Below are positions 28,031 to 36,652 of a stretch of 59,972 bases of DNA, piece after piece. How positions within the stretch are numbered: position 1 is the first letter of the stretch; each line of letters starts with the position of its first letter. A program made the position numbers and the translations under genes. The stretch lies in assembly GCA_031285295.1 (NCBI GenBank), contig JAITWK010000043.1, positions 1-59,972 on the forward strand, given 5' to 3'. The notes under the pieces are model-generated. The model was not told where the DNA came from, searched no databases, and saw only the letters and a list, made by a program, of their open reading frames with translations. Source of the DNA: Deltaproteobacteria bacterium. GTDB taxonomy: Bacteria; Desulfobacterota; Desulfovibrionia; Desulfovibrionales; Desulfovibrionaceae.

Positions 28031-29836
28031 ATGGGTAAAAACATCTACATCAGCGCCTTTGAGGCTTGCAGCGGTAAAAATTACGTCACGTTCGGACTGG
28101 CCTCACTGTTGCGGGAAAAGTTCCCCAAACTGGCTGTATTTCGTCCGATCATCAACGCCGCAGGCGGTTCCGGCAAATGTTCCGATCAGCCGGAAAAATG
28201 CGGGCCGGATCCGGTTCTCAGTTCGTTGCTGCGCCATCTCAAGCTGGAGCAATCCTACGAAGACGCCTTTGCCTTCACTTTTGACGAAGCCCGCCGCCTG
28301 CTCAATCAGGGCCGCCGGGATCTGCTGCTGGAACGCGTAATTGAAAAATATAAAAAGCTGGAAAACGCTTATGACTTCGTGCTTTGCCTGGGCAGCGACT
28401 TCGCCCCCGGCAGCGCGGCCTTTGAGTTTGACCTGAACGCCGAACTGGCCGCCAACCTCGGCGCTCCGGTGCTGCTGGTCTCCAAAAGCGCCGGCCTGAG
28501 CAGCGCGGACGCGCGTGACAACACCCTGCTGGCCTTGAAAAAACTGGAAGAAAATTGTTCGGATGTGCTGGCCTGTATGTTCAGCAAATCCGCTTTAAGC
28601 GCCGCCGAGGTCTCGGAAGTGGCCGCCGCGCTTAAAGCGGGCGTCGGCCACGACCTGGCCGTATATAATCTGTCCGCGCAGGACTGCGCCCAGCCAGCCC
28701 ATAAATCCTGCGTGCTGGATAGAATTGAAAAGGGCGAAATCACACTTAAGGAATTAGTCGCGCAATTTGTGACCAGAATAGCCGATACCCGCGTAGATAT
28801 CCGTGACTTGCTGGCCCGCATTGAAGCGCATAAAAATACGCGCATTACTCCGAAAATGTTCGAATACGCCCTGCTGGAAAAAGCCGCAGCCAAAAAAATG
28901 CGTGTCGTACTGCCCGAAGGGCTGGATGAGCGTATCCTGCGGGCCGCCGATGATCTGCTGCGCCGCGAGGTGGCGGATCTGGCTATTTTGGGCGATGCGG
29001 ACAAAATACTCCAGAATGCGGCCAGCCTTGGGCTTGACCTCAGTCGGGCGCAGATTATCGACCCGGTCAAGGCCGCCAATTTTGAGGATTACGCAGCCAC
29101 CTATCAGGAACTGCGCAAGCAAAAGGGCATTACCCTGGAGCAGGCCAGGCAGACCATGAGCGACGCCACCTATTACGGCACCATGATGGTTTATAAAGGC
29201 GACATGGACGGCATGGTTTCCGGAGCGATGAATACCACGGCGCACACCATCCGCCCGGCTTTTGAATTCATCAAGACCAGGGTCAAGGGAGCCACGGTTT
29301 CCTCAGTATTTCTGATGTGCCTAAAGGATCGCGTGCTGGTCTTTGGCGACTGCGCCGTGGTACCCAACCCCGCGCCCAAGGAACTGGCCGATATCGCCAT
29401 TGCCTCGGCAGACACGGCCAGAGTCTTTGGCATTGATCCCAGAGTAGCCATGCTCTCATACTCCACTGGCTCGTCCGGCAAGGGTCCGGATGTGGAAATG
29501 GTAATTGAAGCCGTGGGTTTGGCCAAAGCCGAAGCGCCGGATTTGGCGCTTGAAGGGCCGTTGCAGTATGACGCGGCCATAGATCCGGGCGTGGCGGCCA
29601 CCAAGCTGCCGGGCAGCAAGGTGGCTGGCAAGGCCACGGTGTTTGTCTTCCCGGATCTCAATACCGGCAACAACACCTACAAGGCGGTACAACGCGCCGC
29701 CGGAGCCGTGGCCATCGGGCCGGTGCTGCAAGGGCTGAACAAGCCGGTTAACGACCTTTCGCGCGGCTGCACCGTGCCGGACATCGTCAACACCGTGGCG
29801 ATCACCGCGATTCAGGCTCAGGCGATAAAAAAGTAG
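28031..29836 (+). CDS. pta: Phosphate acetyltransferase, short form
   Basis: A ~601-residue Pta that makes acetyl phosphate and CoA from acetyl-CoA. I prefer the ATG at 28031 (MGKNIYISAFEACSGKNYVTFG) with a G-rich site before it. Residues 1-~245 are the N-terminal P-loop-like domain; residues ~275-601 are the catalytic PTA domain (RVVLPEGLDERILRAADDLL, SDATYYGTMMV, GAMNTTAHTIRPAFEFIK, FVFPDLNTGNNTYKAVQR). Common two-domain Pta proteins are ~700 residues and have a DRTGG domain between these parts; I see none here. ackA is not adjacent. Confidence 0.87.
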   Translation: MGKNIYISAFEACSGKNYVTFGLASLLREKFPKLAVFRPIINAAGGSGKCSDQPEKCGPDPVLSSLLRHLKLEQSYEDAFAFTFDEARRLLNQGRRDLLLERVIEKYKKLENAYDFVLCLGSDFAPGSAAFEFDLNAELAANLGAPVLLVSKSAGLSSADARDNTLLALKKLEENCSDVLACMFSKSALSAAEVSEVAAALKAGVGHDLAVYNLSAQDCAQPAHKSCVLDRIEKGEITLKELVAQFVTRIADTRVDIRDLLARIEAHKNTRITPKMFEYALLEKAAAKKMRVVLPEGLDERILRAADDLLRREVADLAILGDADKILQNAASLGLDLSRAQIIDPVKAANFEDYAATYQELRKQKGITLEQARQTMSDATYYGTMMVYKGDMDGMVSGAMNTTAHTIRPAFEFIKTRVKGATVSSVFLMCLKDRVLVFGDCAVVPNPAPKELADIAIASADTARVFGIDPRVAMLSYSTGSSGKGPDVEMVIEAVGLAKAEAPDLALEGPLQYDAAIDPGVAATKLPGSKVAGKATVFVFPDLNTGNNTYKAVQRAAGAVAIGPVLQGLNKPVNDLSRGCTVPDIVNTVAITAIQAQAIKK

Positions 29837-29856
29837 AACGTATCAGATAGATTTCC

Positions 29857-29910
29857 GGGGAGGCTCCGCCTCCCCAAAACCCCTCCGCCGGGGGGAATGA
29901 TTCCCCCCGG
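29857..29910. repeat. GC-rich double-palindrome repeat after pta
   Basis: Two hairpins in tandem: GGGGAGGC-TCC-GCCTCCCC (29857-29875) and CCGGGGGGAA-TGA-TTCCCCCCGG (29888-29910). A degenerate copy with the same order follows nrdG at 50759. It probably acts as terminator or transcript stabiliser. Confidence 0.7.
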
Positions 29911-29922
29911 ACCCCCTCAATA

Positions 29923-29948
29923 GCAAAAGCGGCCGAAGCCGCTTTTGC
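29923..29948. terminator. Terminator between pta and the convergent lipoprotein gene
   Basis: GCAAAAGCGGC-CGAA-GCCGCTTTTGC: a perfect 11-bp stem with a 4-nt loop, the same core as at 13664 and 8311. It lies between convergent genes. Confidence 0.75.
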
Positions 29949-29970
29949 AAAATAAATCTCTATTCTATAT

Positions 29971-30783
29971 CTAAAGCCAGTTGTCGCCCTTATCAGACGA
30001 ACGATCGCTGGCTCTGGCCTTGCCCACCAATCTGGTCATGTTCATGGGGAAATCCGGCTTTTTGAAAAGCTGCGCCGCCGGAGCCGGATCGGTAAACTCC
30101 TGGCCGCGTGCGCTCTGAATGTCAAAAGCCGCGTCGGCCCTGGCCTCAAAAGCCTTGAGCTGCTGCGTGCATTCGCTCGTTGGCGTGTCAAGCACGGCAT
30201 GTGTGACATAGGACTGGCCAGCGTTGTCGCCTGTTTCAATGCAAGTGGGCATGGGTTCGCGATATTCCACAACCACGCGGGTGCTGCTGGCGTAAGTGCG
30301 CGACCAGCGCTTGCCCAGCCACTTTTCCGGCACGGCGCGTCCACCCGCTTCCCAAAGTGCACTGAACCAGTCACCGGCACTCTCCACATAAAGCAGATGC
30401 TCGGTCCAGGTTTGCCCGTTAAGATCTACCACTTTCAGATAAACCTCGTTGGAGTTGGGGTAGGATTCCGGCAAAAATTCCCAGGTATCGCCACCTAACC
30501 TGCTCACCAGAACGTGACCGTGCCGCTGCACTGGCCCGCTGCCGCTATCGCCGTAAACAGCGTAATTCACTTCGCTGCCCGCCCTGATACTGGTATCGCT
30601 TTCAAGATTGCCCAGGGTACGCCCGGTCAGCATGGGTTCCAGTGAACCTGCCGGGGCAATTGCCAGATGCGGCAGGCCGGAGGTGAGCATGACATCGCCG
30701 CTGAAGCCGGTATAAGCCGGGCTGCAAGCGCCCAAAAACAGCGCTCCACAAAATAAAATAATAAAAGAACGAATCCTTGTCAT
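29971..30783 (-). CDS. Lipoprotein of unknown function (possibly DUF4851)
   Basis: A 270-residue lipoprotein. I start at the ATG at 30783 because GAAGGAGAA lies just upstream. The signal ends in the lipobox LGAC. The mature part is soluble, with several Cys later in the chain (PTCIETGD, TSECTQQ) that could form disulphides. It resembles DUF4851-type lipoproteins annotated in Desulfovibrio, but I recall this only loosely. No partner gene is evident; its function is unknown. Confidence 0.65.
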   Translation of the reverse strand: MTRIRSFIILFCGALFLGACSPAYTGFSGDVMLTSGLPHLAIAPAGSLEPMLTGRTLGNLESDTSIRAGSEVNYAVYGDSGSGPVQRHGHVLVSRLGGDTWEFLPESYPNSNEVYLKVVDLNGQTWTEHLLYVESAGDWFSALWEAGGRAVPEKWLGKRWSRTYASSTRVVVEYREPMPTCIETGDNAGQSYVTHAVLDTPTSECTQQLKAFEARADAAFDIQSARGQEFTDPAPAAQLFKKPDFPMNMTRLVGKARASDRSSDKGDNWL

Positions 30784-30902
30784 ATAATTCTCCTTCACTT
30801 AGGAACTGAGATAAGCATTCACTGTTGATATACAGCCGCCGCTTAGGAAAAAGCAACTCACAGGCGAGAAAAAATCAAAGACGTCACAAATTAGCTGCCG
30901 TT

Positions 30903-30937
30903 TTGACATATCGACGCGCAACAGCTAAATAGCTGTT
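30903..30937 (+). promoter_or_regulatory. Promoter overlapped by a palindrome, upstream of cheZ
   Basis: TTGACA (30903-30908), a 17-bp spacer and TAAATA (30926-30931) form a sigma-70-like promoter. The palindrome AACAGCTA-AA-TAGCTGTT (30920-30937) covers the -10 box exactly, as expected for a repressor operator. The cheZ start is 60 bp downstream. Confidence 0.55.
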
Positions 30938-30990
30938 TACACGAGATGAATTGACGGCAAGACCTGCGAATAATAAAACCTGGAGCAACC

Positions 30991-31764
30991 ATGTCCAATG
31001 ACGAACAATTAGCGCAAGAAATAATCGCCCTGCTTGATCAGACCGAGTTGCCCGGACAGACGGGATTAGCCGGGCAGAGCAACGCCACGCCTGAATTCGC
31101 GCTGGCCGCCTTGCAGGACCAGATGCAGAAAAACGCGCAGGAAAAAGAGCTGCACAAGCGCATCAGCGAAGACATGCTCAGCGGGCTGCAAAGCATCTAC
31201 AAGGAAATAGCCAAAATTTCCGACGATGGGCCAAAAAGCGACGCCCCCCCGCAAAACGCCGATGACGCCAGCGCCCTTTTCCGCGAAGCTTCGCGCCAGC
31301 TGGACGAGATCATGACCACCACCTACGAGGCGGCCGATAACATCATGAATCAGGCCGAGCTTATTCAGGATCGGCAGATCGCGGCCTCCAAAACCATCCA
31401 GACCCTGCGCGAGCGCAACGCTGATCCGCTGCTGCTGGACGCTTTGGCCGTCTTCCTCAAGGAAAACTCCGATGGGGTGAACTCCATTGTCACCGCCCTG
31501 AGCTTCCAGGATTTGACCGGCCAGCGCATCAAAAAGGTGGTGAACGCCTTAAGCTCGGTACACCAGCTTGTGGTGGAAACCTATGTTTCCGGCGGGCTGA
31601 TGCTCAAAAAGAGCGAAGAAGAACCAGGCAAGGATTTTGAAACCCTCAAGCAGGAAAGCCTGGAGCAGGCCGCCGCCACCGTGAAGGGTTCGGAACTGAA
31701 AGGCCCCAGCCTGGACAGCTCGCAGAAGGATGTGGATGACCTGCTGGCCCAGCTTGGCCTGTAA
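30991..31764 (+). CDS. cheZ: CheY-P phosphatase CheZ
   Basis: 257 residues. The long helical hairpin spans ~90-200, and the catalytic segment SFQDLTGQRIKKVV carries Asp174 and Gln178, the counterparts of the E. coli CheZ Asp143/Gln147 that dephosphorylate CheY-P. The C-terminus SQKDVDDLLAQLGL is the CheY-binding helix after a flexible linker. GGAG precedes the ATG. Its expression site, with palindrome and promoter, is at 30903. It links to the chemoreceptors in this window; no cheA or cheY lies nearby. Confidence 0.92.
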   Translation: MSNDEQLAQEIIALLDQTELPGQTGLAGQSNATPEFALAALQDQMQKNAQEKELHKRISEDMLSGLQSIYKEIAKISDDGPKSDAPPQNADDASALFREASRQLDEIMTTTYEAADNIMNQAELIQDRQIAASKTIQTLRERNADPLLLDALAVFLKENSDGVNSIVTALSFQDLTGQRIKKVVNALSSVHQLVVETYVSGGLMLKKSEEEPGKDFETLKQESLEQAAATVKGSELKGPSLDSSQKDVDDLLAQLGL

Positions 31765-31852
31765 TTGGTAGTGCCAAATTGACAGTTGTCTAAATGGCAT
31801 AAAGCTTGACAGATACACCATCCAGACCGTAAAAAAGTCTTTCGCAAAAAGC

Positions 31853-31928
31853 GGACCCATAGCTCAGTTGGCAGAGCCCCCGGCTCATAACCGGATTGTC
31901 CCAGGTTCAACCCCTGGTGGGTCCACCA
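31853..31928 (+). tRNA. tRNA-Met (CAT)
   Basis: A 76-nt cloverleaf: acceptor GGACCCA/TGGGTCC with encoded ACCA, D arm AGCTCAGTTGGCAGAGC, anticodon loop CTCATAA with CAT at 31886-31888, and T arm CCAGG-TTCAACC-CCTGG. The elongator-type sequence (no C1-A72 mismatch, no GGG/CCC initiator stem) argues for elongator Met; a CAT anticodon modified to tRNA-Ile2 cannot be excluded. Confidence 0.9.
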
Positions 31929-31943
31929 AAAAATCACCTAGAA

Positions 31944-31980
31944 AACAAGGCGGTTAGCAAAAAAAGCTGACCGCCTTGTT
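31944..31980. terminator. Terminator after tRNA and between convergent genes
   Basis: AACAAGGCGGTTAGC and GCTGACCGCCTTGTT pair over 15 bp with one G-U, around seven A. Followed by TTCGTT on the plus strand. Confidence 0.8.
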
Positions 31981-32008
31981 TTCGTTACAACCATTTTAAA
32001 TGCCTTTG

Positions 32009-33472
32009 CTACCCTTGCGGCGTAAGCTCCCTGCTCTTGCTGCTGTAAGCCGAGATCTGCTTTTCAGCTATCTTCAGACTGTTCAGGGTGGCATTGCCGC
32101 CAATGCAGCCGCCTTCGCAGGCCATAACCTCTATAAGGTTTCCCGACTCGCACTGCCCGATTTTTGCGTATTGCTTCAACTCACGAATGGCCTGTTTGTT
32201 CAGGCTGTTCACCACAACCGGTTTTATGGCCGCCGGGTCGCCTGTGCAGGCCGCCTGCACCGAACGGGCCACCCGGCCAGTTATGGCAAAGTCGCGCGCT
32301 TCTTTGGAAGCCTGATAGACAAAATTCTCTTCGGCGCACACGTCCACCTTCGTGTTCAGGGCGATAAAAATCGCGCCCAATTCCTCAATGGTCAGCAACA
32401 AATCCACTTTGTCGTCCAACGCGGCCTCGCGCCGCTTGGCAAAGCAGGGGCTGAAGAATACGGTGACCGCGTCCGGATGCTCACGGCGCACTATTTCGGC
32501 CGTGTAGCGCATGGGAGTGTGCGTGTCGGAAACAAAACGCCGCATTTCCGGCAAGTGCTTGGCCACCAGCTCGTTATAGGCCGCGCAGCAGGATGTGGTC
32601 ATAAACTTGTCGCCGCGCTCCATGCGCTCGGCAAAGTCTTTGGCCTCGTGCGCTGCGGTGATATCCGCGCCCTGGGCCACCTCGTAAACCTCGCTGAAGC
32701 CTATTTGTTTGATGGCGGTGTTAAGCTGTTGCGGTGAGCATGGAAACTGCCCGAAAACGGCCGGGGCCACCATGGCAATGACCTTCCTGCCCGACCTGAT
32801 GGCCGAAAGAACGTCGATAATCTGGCTCCTGGCCTGCGCCGAGCCGAAGGGACAGGCATCCACGCATTTGCCGCAGGAGATGCAGGAGTCGAAATCGATT
32901 ACGGCCAGACCATTTTGGTCTTTGTGCATGGCACCGACCGGGCAGACCGACTCGCAGGGAACCACGGTTTTCATGATCGCCCAGTAAGGGCAGGACGAGA
33001 TGCACATTTTGCATTTTTTGCAATGATCCTGATCGATAACCGAACGGTTGTTAACGATATGTATCGCGCCGAATTTGCAGATATTCACGCAGGGCTTGGC
33101 CACACAGTTCTGGCAGAGTTCCGTTACATAGATGCGGCTGTCCGGGCAGCCCTGGCAGGCTATGTCAATCATGGTCAGCGGCGCTTCCGTATTTGGCCGT
33201 ATTCTTTCTCCGGCGATTTTGGCGTAAAGGGAAAGCGACACGGTTTCGTCATCATCCTCGATTGAAAGGCCCAGTCCGGCCATAACCCGCGCGCGCAGCA
33301 CGACCCGTTCCTTGAATATGCAGCAACGGTAAACGGCCCTGGAGCCTTTTGGCGTCATCGTATAGGGAATCAGGCGGGTGTTCTCCGCAAAATCGTCGCT
33401 ATAAAAGGCCTTGATCAGACGCACCAGCACTTCTCTTTTCAGGCGCTTAACGTCTGTTTCCGGACTAGCCAT
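32009..33472 (-). CDS. [FeFe]-hydrogenase-like iron-sulphur protein (group B-like)
   Basis: 487 residues. The first ~95 lack a known domain. Then come ferredoxin-like Cys clusters (CQNCVAKPCVNIC, CKKCKMCISSCP, CISCGKCVDACP) and an H-cluster domain with L1 TSCCAAY, L2 SPCFAKRRE and L3 EVMACEGGCIGG, so all H-cluster Cys and the proton-relay Cys are present. There is no C-terminal extension. This matches monomeric group B [FeFe]-hydrogenases, whose role is not settled. It is the last gene of the minus operon running from 36817 and overlaps the [2Fe-2S] gene by 8 bp. Hydrogenase activity is likely but unproven. Confidence 0.8.
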   Translation of the reverse strand: MASPETDVKRLKREVLVRLIKAFYSDDFAENTRLIPYTMTPKGSRAVYRCCIFKERVVLRARVMAGLGLSIEDDDETVSLSLYAKIAGERIRPNTEAPLTMIDIACQGCPDSRIYVTELCQNCVAKPCVNICKFGAIHIVNNRSVIDQDHCKKCKMCISSCPYWAIMKTVVPCESVCPVGAMHKDQNGLAVIDFDSCISCGKCVDACPFGSAQARSQIIDVLSAIRSGRKVIAMVAPAVFGQFPCSPQQLNTAIKQIGFSEVYEVAQGADITAAHEAKDFAERMERGDKFMTTSCCAAYNELVAKHLPEMRRFVSDTHTPMRYTAEIVRREHPDAVTVFFSPCFAKRREAALDDKVDLLLTIEELGAIFIALNTKVDVCAEENFVYQASKEARDFAITGRVARSVQAACTGDPAAIKPVVVNSLNKQAIRELKQYAKIGQCESGNLIEVMACEGGCIGGNATLNSLKIAEKQISAYSSKSRELTPQG

Positions 33473-33725
33473 GGTTCACCTTCCCGCTCAGGACGCGCAT
33501 AATGGACTCTTCTGTCGCGCTGGAGATAATTTCGCCGTCAATCCTGACATAAGGAGCACGCGAAAAATTGTTCGAATTGTTGCAGGCGCCAAGGCAGCGC
33601 ACGTAGGTTACCCGCACCCGATCGCCAAATTTTTCGGGCAGGCTTTCGCCCAACTCCTGCAACCGACTGCTGCCCATGACAAAACAGACAGTACCGAGAC
33701 AAATTTCTATATCAATGGTCTTCAT
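33465..33725 (-). CDS. Thioredoxin-like [2Fe-2S] ferredoxin (NuoE C-terminal type)
   Basis: 86 residues with the four Cys of the thioredoxin-like ferredoxin fold: Cys9 and Cys14 in CLGTVC, and Cys44 and Cys48 in VRCLGACN. It should carry one [2Fe-2S] cluster and shuttle electrons to or from the adjacent hydrogenase-like protein, whose gene it overlaps. AAGGAG precedes the start. A paralogue lies at 42981-43232 in the plus operon. Confidence 0.8.
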   Translation of the reverse strand: MKTIDIEICLGTVCFVMGSSRLQELGESLPEKFGDRVRVTYVRCLGACNNSNNFSRAPYVRIDGEIISSATEESIMRVLSGKVNHG

Positions 33726-33744
33726 GCGATCTCCTTATTTGGAA

Positions 33745-34926
33745 TCATATACTTTGTATGTTGACCTTCTTGAAGTACTTGTTTTCCATAAGCTGTTTGA
33801 TCTTTTGAATAACGTTGCGCCGAATTTCAATTTCCACCGGCAGGGTCGGGTCGTAATGCGCCTGATTGGGGCGCACGCCCATCATGATGGCAATCTCGTC
33901 CGAGTCCAGCATGAAATCGATCAACTGCCTGGCCGCGTCGCGGTGTTGTACGCCATGGAAGGACTGCCCCGGAGCGTCTTTTTCCAGATACTCCACTACC
34001 TTGGTCAGAGTAAGTATGCCCTCGGTGACCAGATCTACCCCTTCCATAGTGCCCGCAGCAGGCAGCCCACCCGGTGGGCGCACCTCCGTTGTTGTTACCG
34101 CACGGCCCATTTCCCTGGATATTATATTAGCGGTGGTGCCGCCGCAAATGGCTTTTTTTCCTGCAAAAGCGGCGAACATGTCGACATAGTAGCTATCAAG
34201 CGCGTCATCAAAGGGCGCACCGGTGAAAATCATCGACTGGCGAGGGTTGCGAAAATAAACCACGCAGGCCGAAATATCGTCCCTGGGCAATCCATCGGGG
34301 TCGGCCGCCTTGGCCGCGCCCACAATACGCCTGACCAGGGCAGAGCTGGAGAGTTCCGGCTCATCGGCAATTTCGCTTCGCAGAATATCGATCAGGCCGG
34401 AACGGCGCAGTCCGAACTTGAACTTTTTCTTGCCAAGTCCGGCCTGGGTGACCCCATCAGAGCAGAATACCAGACGATCGCCCAATTGGACTTTAAAATT
34501 ATAGAACTTCAACTGGCGATCTGGAAAGGAGCGTGAAGCAACCACCCTACAGGGCGCTTCCAGCGCCTCCGGGCCACGCAGCCAGACAAAGTCCGGATTG
34601 CCCTCTTCCACCACGCGCACGTTGCCATCTTCGTCGCAATCGACAACGGAAAAAGTGGCGTAGCTTATCCGGCGCACTTTGCAGACCGGAAGCGAGTTCA
34701 TCATTATTTCCGCAGCATTGCGGATATCGACGTCTTCTTCCACAAAGCGCAGCAACATGGTGGCCGTCATGGTGGCCAATATGCTGGCCTTGATGCCGCT
34801 GCCCAGCCCATCGGAAAGCACGGCGATGAGGCGTTCTTCCTCTGCCTTGCGCCGAACCACAAAGTAGTCGCCAAAGGCGTTCTGGTTGTGTTTACTGAGC
34901 TGGAAGCAATCCACGTCTATGAACAC
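33745..34926 (-). CDS. SpoIIE-type PP2C serine phosphatase with extra C-terminal domain (copy 1)
   Basis: 393 residues; GTG start overlapping the sensory hydrogenase gene by 10 bp. Residues ~20-230 form a PP2C/SpoIIE phosphatase: VLSDGLGSGIKASI and RLVFCSDGVTQAGLG supply metal-binding Asp residues, and PRDDISACVV the last acidic pair. After that, ~160 residues form a domain shared with the protein at 37719 (AICGGTTANIISREMG, then MEGVDLVTEGILTLTKVVEYLE), which I do not recognise. PP2C genes beside sensory (group C) [FeFe]-hydrogenases are known, and the phosphatase is the presumed output. Its target is unknown: no anti-sigma or STAS gene is present. Confidence 0.82.
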   Translation of the reverse strand: MFIDVDCFQLSKHNQNAFGDYFVVRRKAEEERLIAVLSDGLGSGIKASILATMTATMLLRFVEEDVDIRNAAEIMMNSLPVCKVRRISYATFSVVDCDEDGNVRVVEEGNPDFVWLRGPEALEAPCRVVASRSFPDRQLKFYNFKVQLGDRLVFCSDGVTQAGLGKKKFKFGLRRSGLIDILRSEIADEPELSSSALVRRIVGAAKAADPDGLPRDDISACVVYFRNPRQSMIFTGAPFDDALDSYYVDMFAAFAGKKAICGGTTANIISREMGRAVTTTEVRPPGGLPAAGTMEGVDLVTEGILTLTKVVEYLEKDAPGQSFHGVQHRDAARQLIDFMLDSDEIAIMMGVRPNQAHYDPTLPVEIEIRRNVIQKIKQLMENKYFKKVNIQSI

Positions 34927-36641
34927 TCGTCTTCTCCGTTCTCTTCGTAACCACTGGCAATGGAACTCAAAAGAGTCTCGGTTTCCACCATATGCTCGCC
35001 AAGCAGACAGGCTATTTCCTGCACAATGGAAATGTTGCGCGAAATAACCTCTCTGGCCCGCCTGGCTGTCTTTTCACTCCCCACAAAAAAAGAGGTTACG
35101 TCGGTGATGATCACTCCTATGCACTCGCCCGGCTCTACGCAGAAGATGTAAAGATCGTAAAGTTTGTTATTTACCTGAAAATGCTCCTTGAGCATATCTT
35201 CGCCGGTTTTAAGCACTTTGCGCAACATGGGCGTGAAACTTAGAAACGCCTCTGCGGGCAACCCGACATAGCGCGCTGGGTGTGTCATTCTCTTTTTATT
35301 TTCGCCTGCAAACATGCTGATGAAGGCGTCGTTGACTTCAATGATGTCAAGCCTGCCGTCCAGCATGGCCACGGCCGAAGGGATATGCCTGAGCATGGCG
35401 TCCGCCTTCCTGGATGCCACCTGGCGCATGTATGAAACGCACATGGCCGGCTCGGCGTATCCGTCCAGCATGGCACGGGCCAAGTCCATGCAGGATTGGT
35501 AGCCGCAACCGGCACAGTTCAGTTCGTCCTGGGCCGTAAACTTGCCGATGCGCTTTAACGCACCGCGCAGCTCTTCCAGCGTGTGCACCCGGGCATCCAC
35601 CCATTTCGGTTCATAGCTCACGGGTACTACCAGGGCCGGTTCACGCGGAACTTCCCGCCTGTATCTGGTATTGCTGAGCACATCGGAAATGATCTCGAAA
35701 CTGGATTTTCCGCTGCCCGAAGAAATACACGGCCCGACGATGCAACCGCCGGCGCAGGCCATGGCTTCGATGAACAGTACCTTGTCCAGATGCGCCGCGT
35801 TCATATCGCGCAGCGACCTGGCAAAAATTTCCAGCGAGGAAACATTGACCAGCTGAACATGGTCGCGCACCCCAACGCGGCGGATAGTTTCGTTCATGCC
35901 GCCGTCCAGCGGGTAAAGACTGCCTTCATGGGCCGCTTCCGGCATGAAATCCAGTTCGCCGGATGGATTGATGCTGTCGGTGTTGATGCCGTCTTCCCTT
36001 AGCCAACACCGCAGTTCGTCAAAGGTCAGGGCGGCCGCCAGCAACTCCGGGTGGGCGTCAGACTCGTTTTTCTTGCCTATGCAGGGGCCAATGAAAACTA
36101 CTTCGCAATCATCGCCGTAGCGGTTTTTAAAAAACCGTGCGTGTGTCAGGGCCGGTGAGCCCACAGGCATGATCCGGCAGGCGAAATCCGGCTCGTACTG
36201 GCGCACATAGTCCACAATTACCGGGCAGGCGCTGGAGATGTAAAGCCCATTGGGCGCTCCGTTCAAAAGTTGAGCGGCCTTTATTGAAACCTCCTGCGCG
36301 CCCACGGCTGTCTCGCCCACGCCATCAAAGCCCAGAGCCTTGAGAACGGCAATCATCTTGCGCGGACGGTAATCAAAAGATCCGCGCCAACTCGGAGCCA
36401 GCGAAACCAGCACTTTTTTGCCCGACTGTATCAAGTCGCGCACTCTGCCTATATCGTTGCGCACGTGCTTGGCCTTGCTCGGGCAGGAAAATACGCACTG
36501 CCCGCAGGAAATGCAGCGCCTGGGCATAACCTCGGCCCGGCCTTCGCGCACCTTGATCGCCTTGACCGGGCAACGGCGGATGCACTTGTAGCAGTCCTGG
36601 CATTCGGTGCGCACGGTATAAATCGGAAACACAGTGTCCAT
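34917..36641 (-). CDS. hydS: Sensory group C-like [FeFe]-hydrogenase with PAS domain (HydS type)
   Basis: 574 residues. N-terminal two-[4Fe-4S] ferredoxin (CYKCIRRCP, CISCGQCVFSCP), then an H-cluster domain with L1 SSACPVIV, L2 GPCIGKKNE and L3 EAMACAGGCIVG. The proton-relay Cys of L1 is Ala, as in group C putative sensors, while cluster-ligand Cys are kept. It continues with an Fe-S motif (CAGCGYQSCMDLARAMLDG), a PAS domain ~410-520, and a C-terminal helical region. Low catalytic rate and signalling through PAS are expected from the family. It heads the operon (apart from the damaged microgene at 36653) and is followed by the phosphatase. Confidence 0.83.
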   Translation of the reverse strand: MDTVFPIYTVRTECQDCYKCIRRCPVKAIKVREGRAEVMPRRCISCGQCVFSCPSKAKHVRNDIGRVRDLIQSGKKVLVSLAPSWRGSFDYRPRKMIAVLKALGFDGVGETAVGAQEVSIKAAQLLNGAPNGLYISSACPVIVDYVRQYEPDFACRIMPVGSPALTHARFFKNRYGDDCEVVFIGPCIGKKNESDAHPELLAAALTFDELRCWLREDGINTDSINPSGELDFMPEAAHEGSLYPLDGGMNETIRRVGVRDHVQLVNVSSLEIFARSLRDMNAAHLDKVLFIEAMACAGGCIVGPCISSGSGKSSFEIISDVLSNTRYRREVPREPALVVPVSYEPKWVDARVHTLEELRGALKRIGKFTAQDELNCAGCGYQSCMDLARAMLDGYAEPAMCVSYMRQVASRKADAMLRHIPSAVAMLDGRLDIIEVNDAFISMFAGENKKRMTHPARYVGLPAEAFLSFTPMLRKVLKTGEDMLKEHFQVNNKLYDLYIFCVEPGECIGVIITDVTSFFVGSEKTARRAREVISRNISIVQEIACLLGEHMVETETLLSSIASGYEENGEDECS

Positions 36642-36652
36642 ATTCGGCTCCG

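Noticed and set aside
31765..31800. Another copy of the GGTAGTGCC element after cheZ
   Set aside because: Only nine bases (GGTAGTGCC) match; there is no matching right end or interior.
31581..31937. 118-codon minus-strand frame across the cheZ end and the tRNA
   Set aside because: It is the reverse translation of the tRNA and of cheZ; not a gene.
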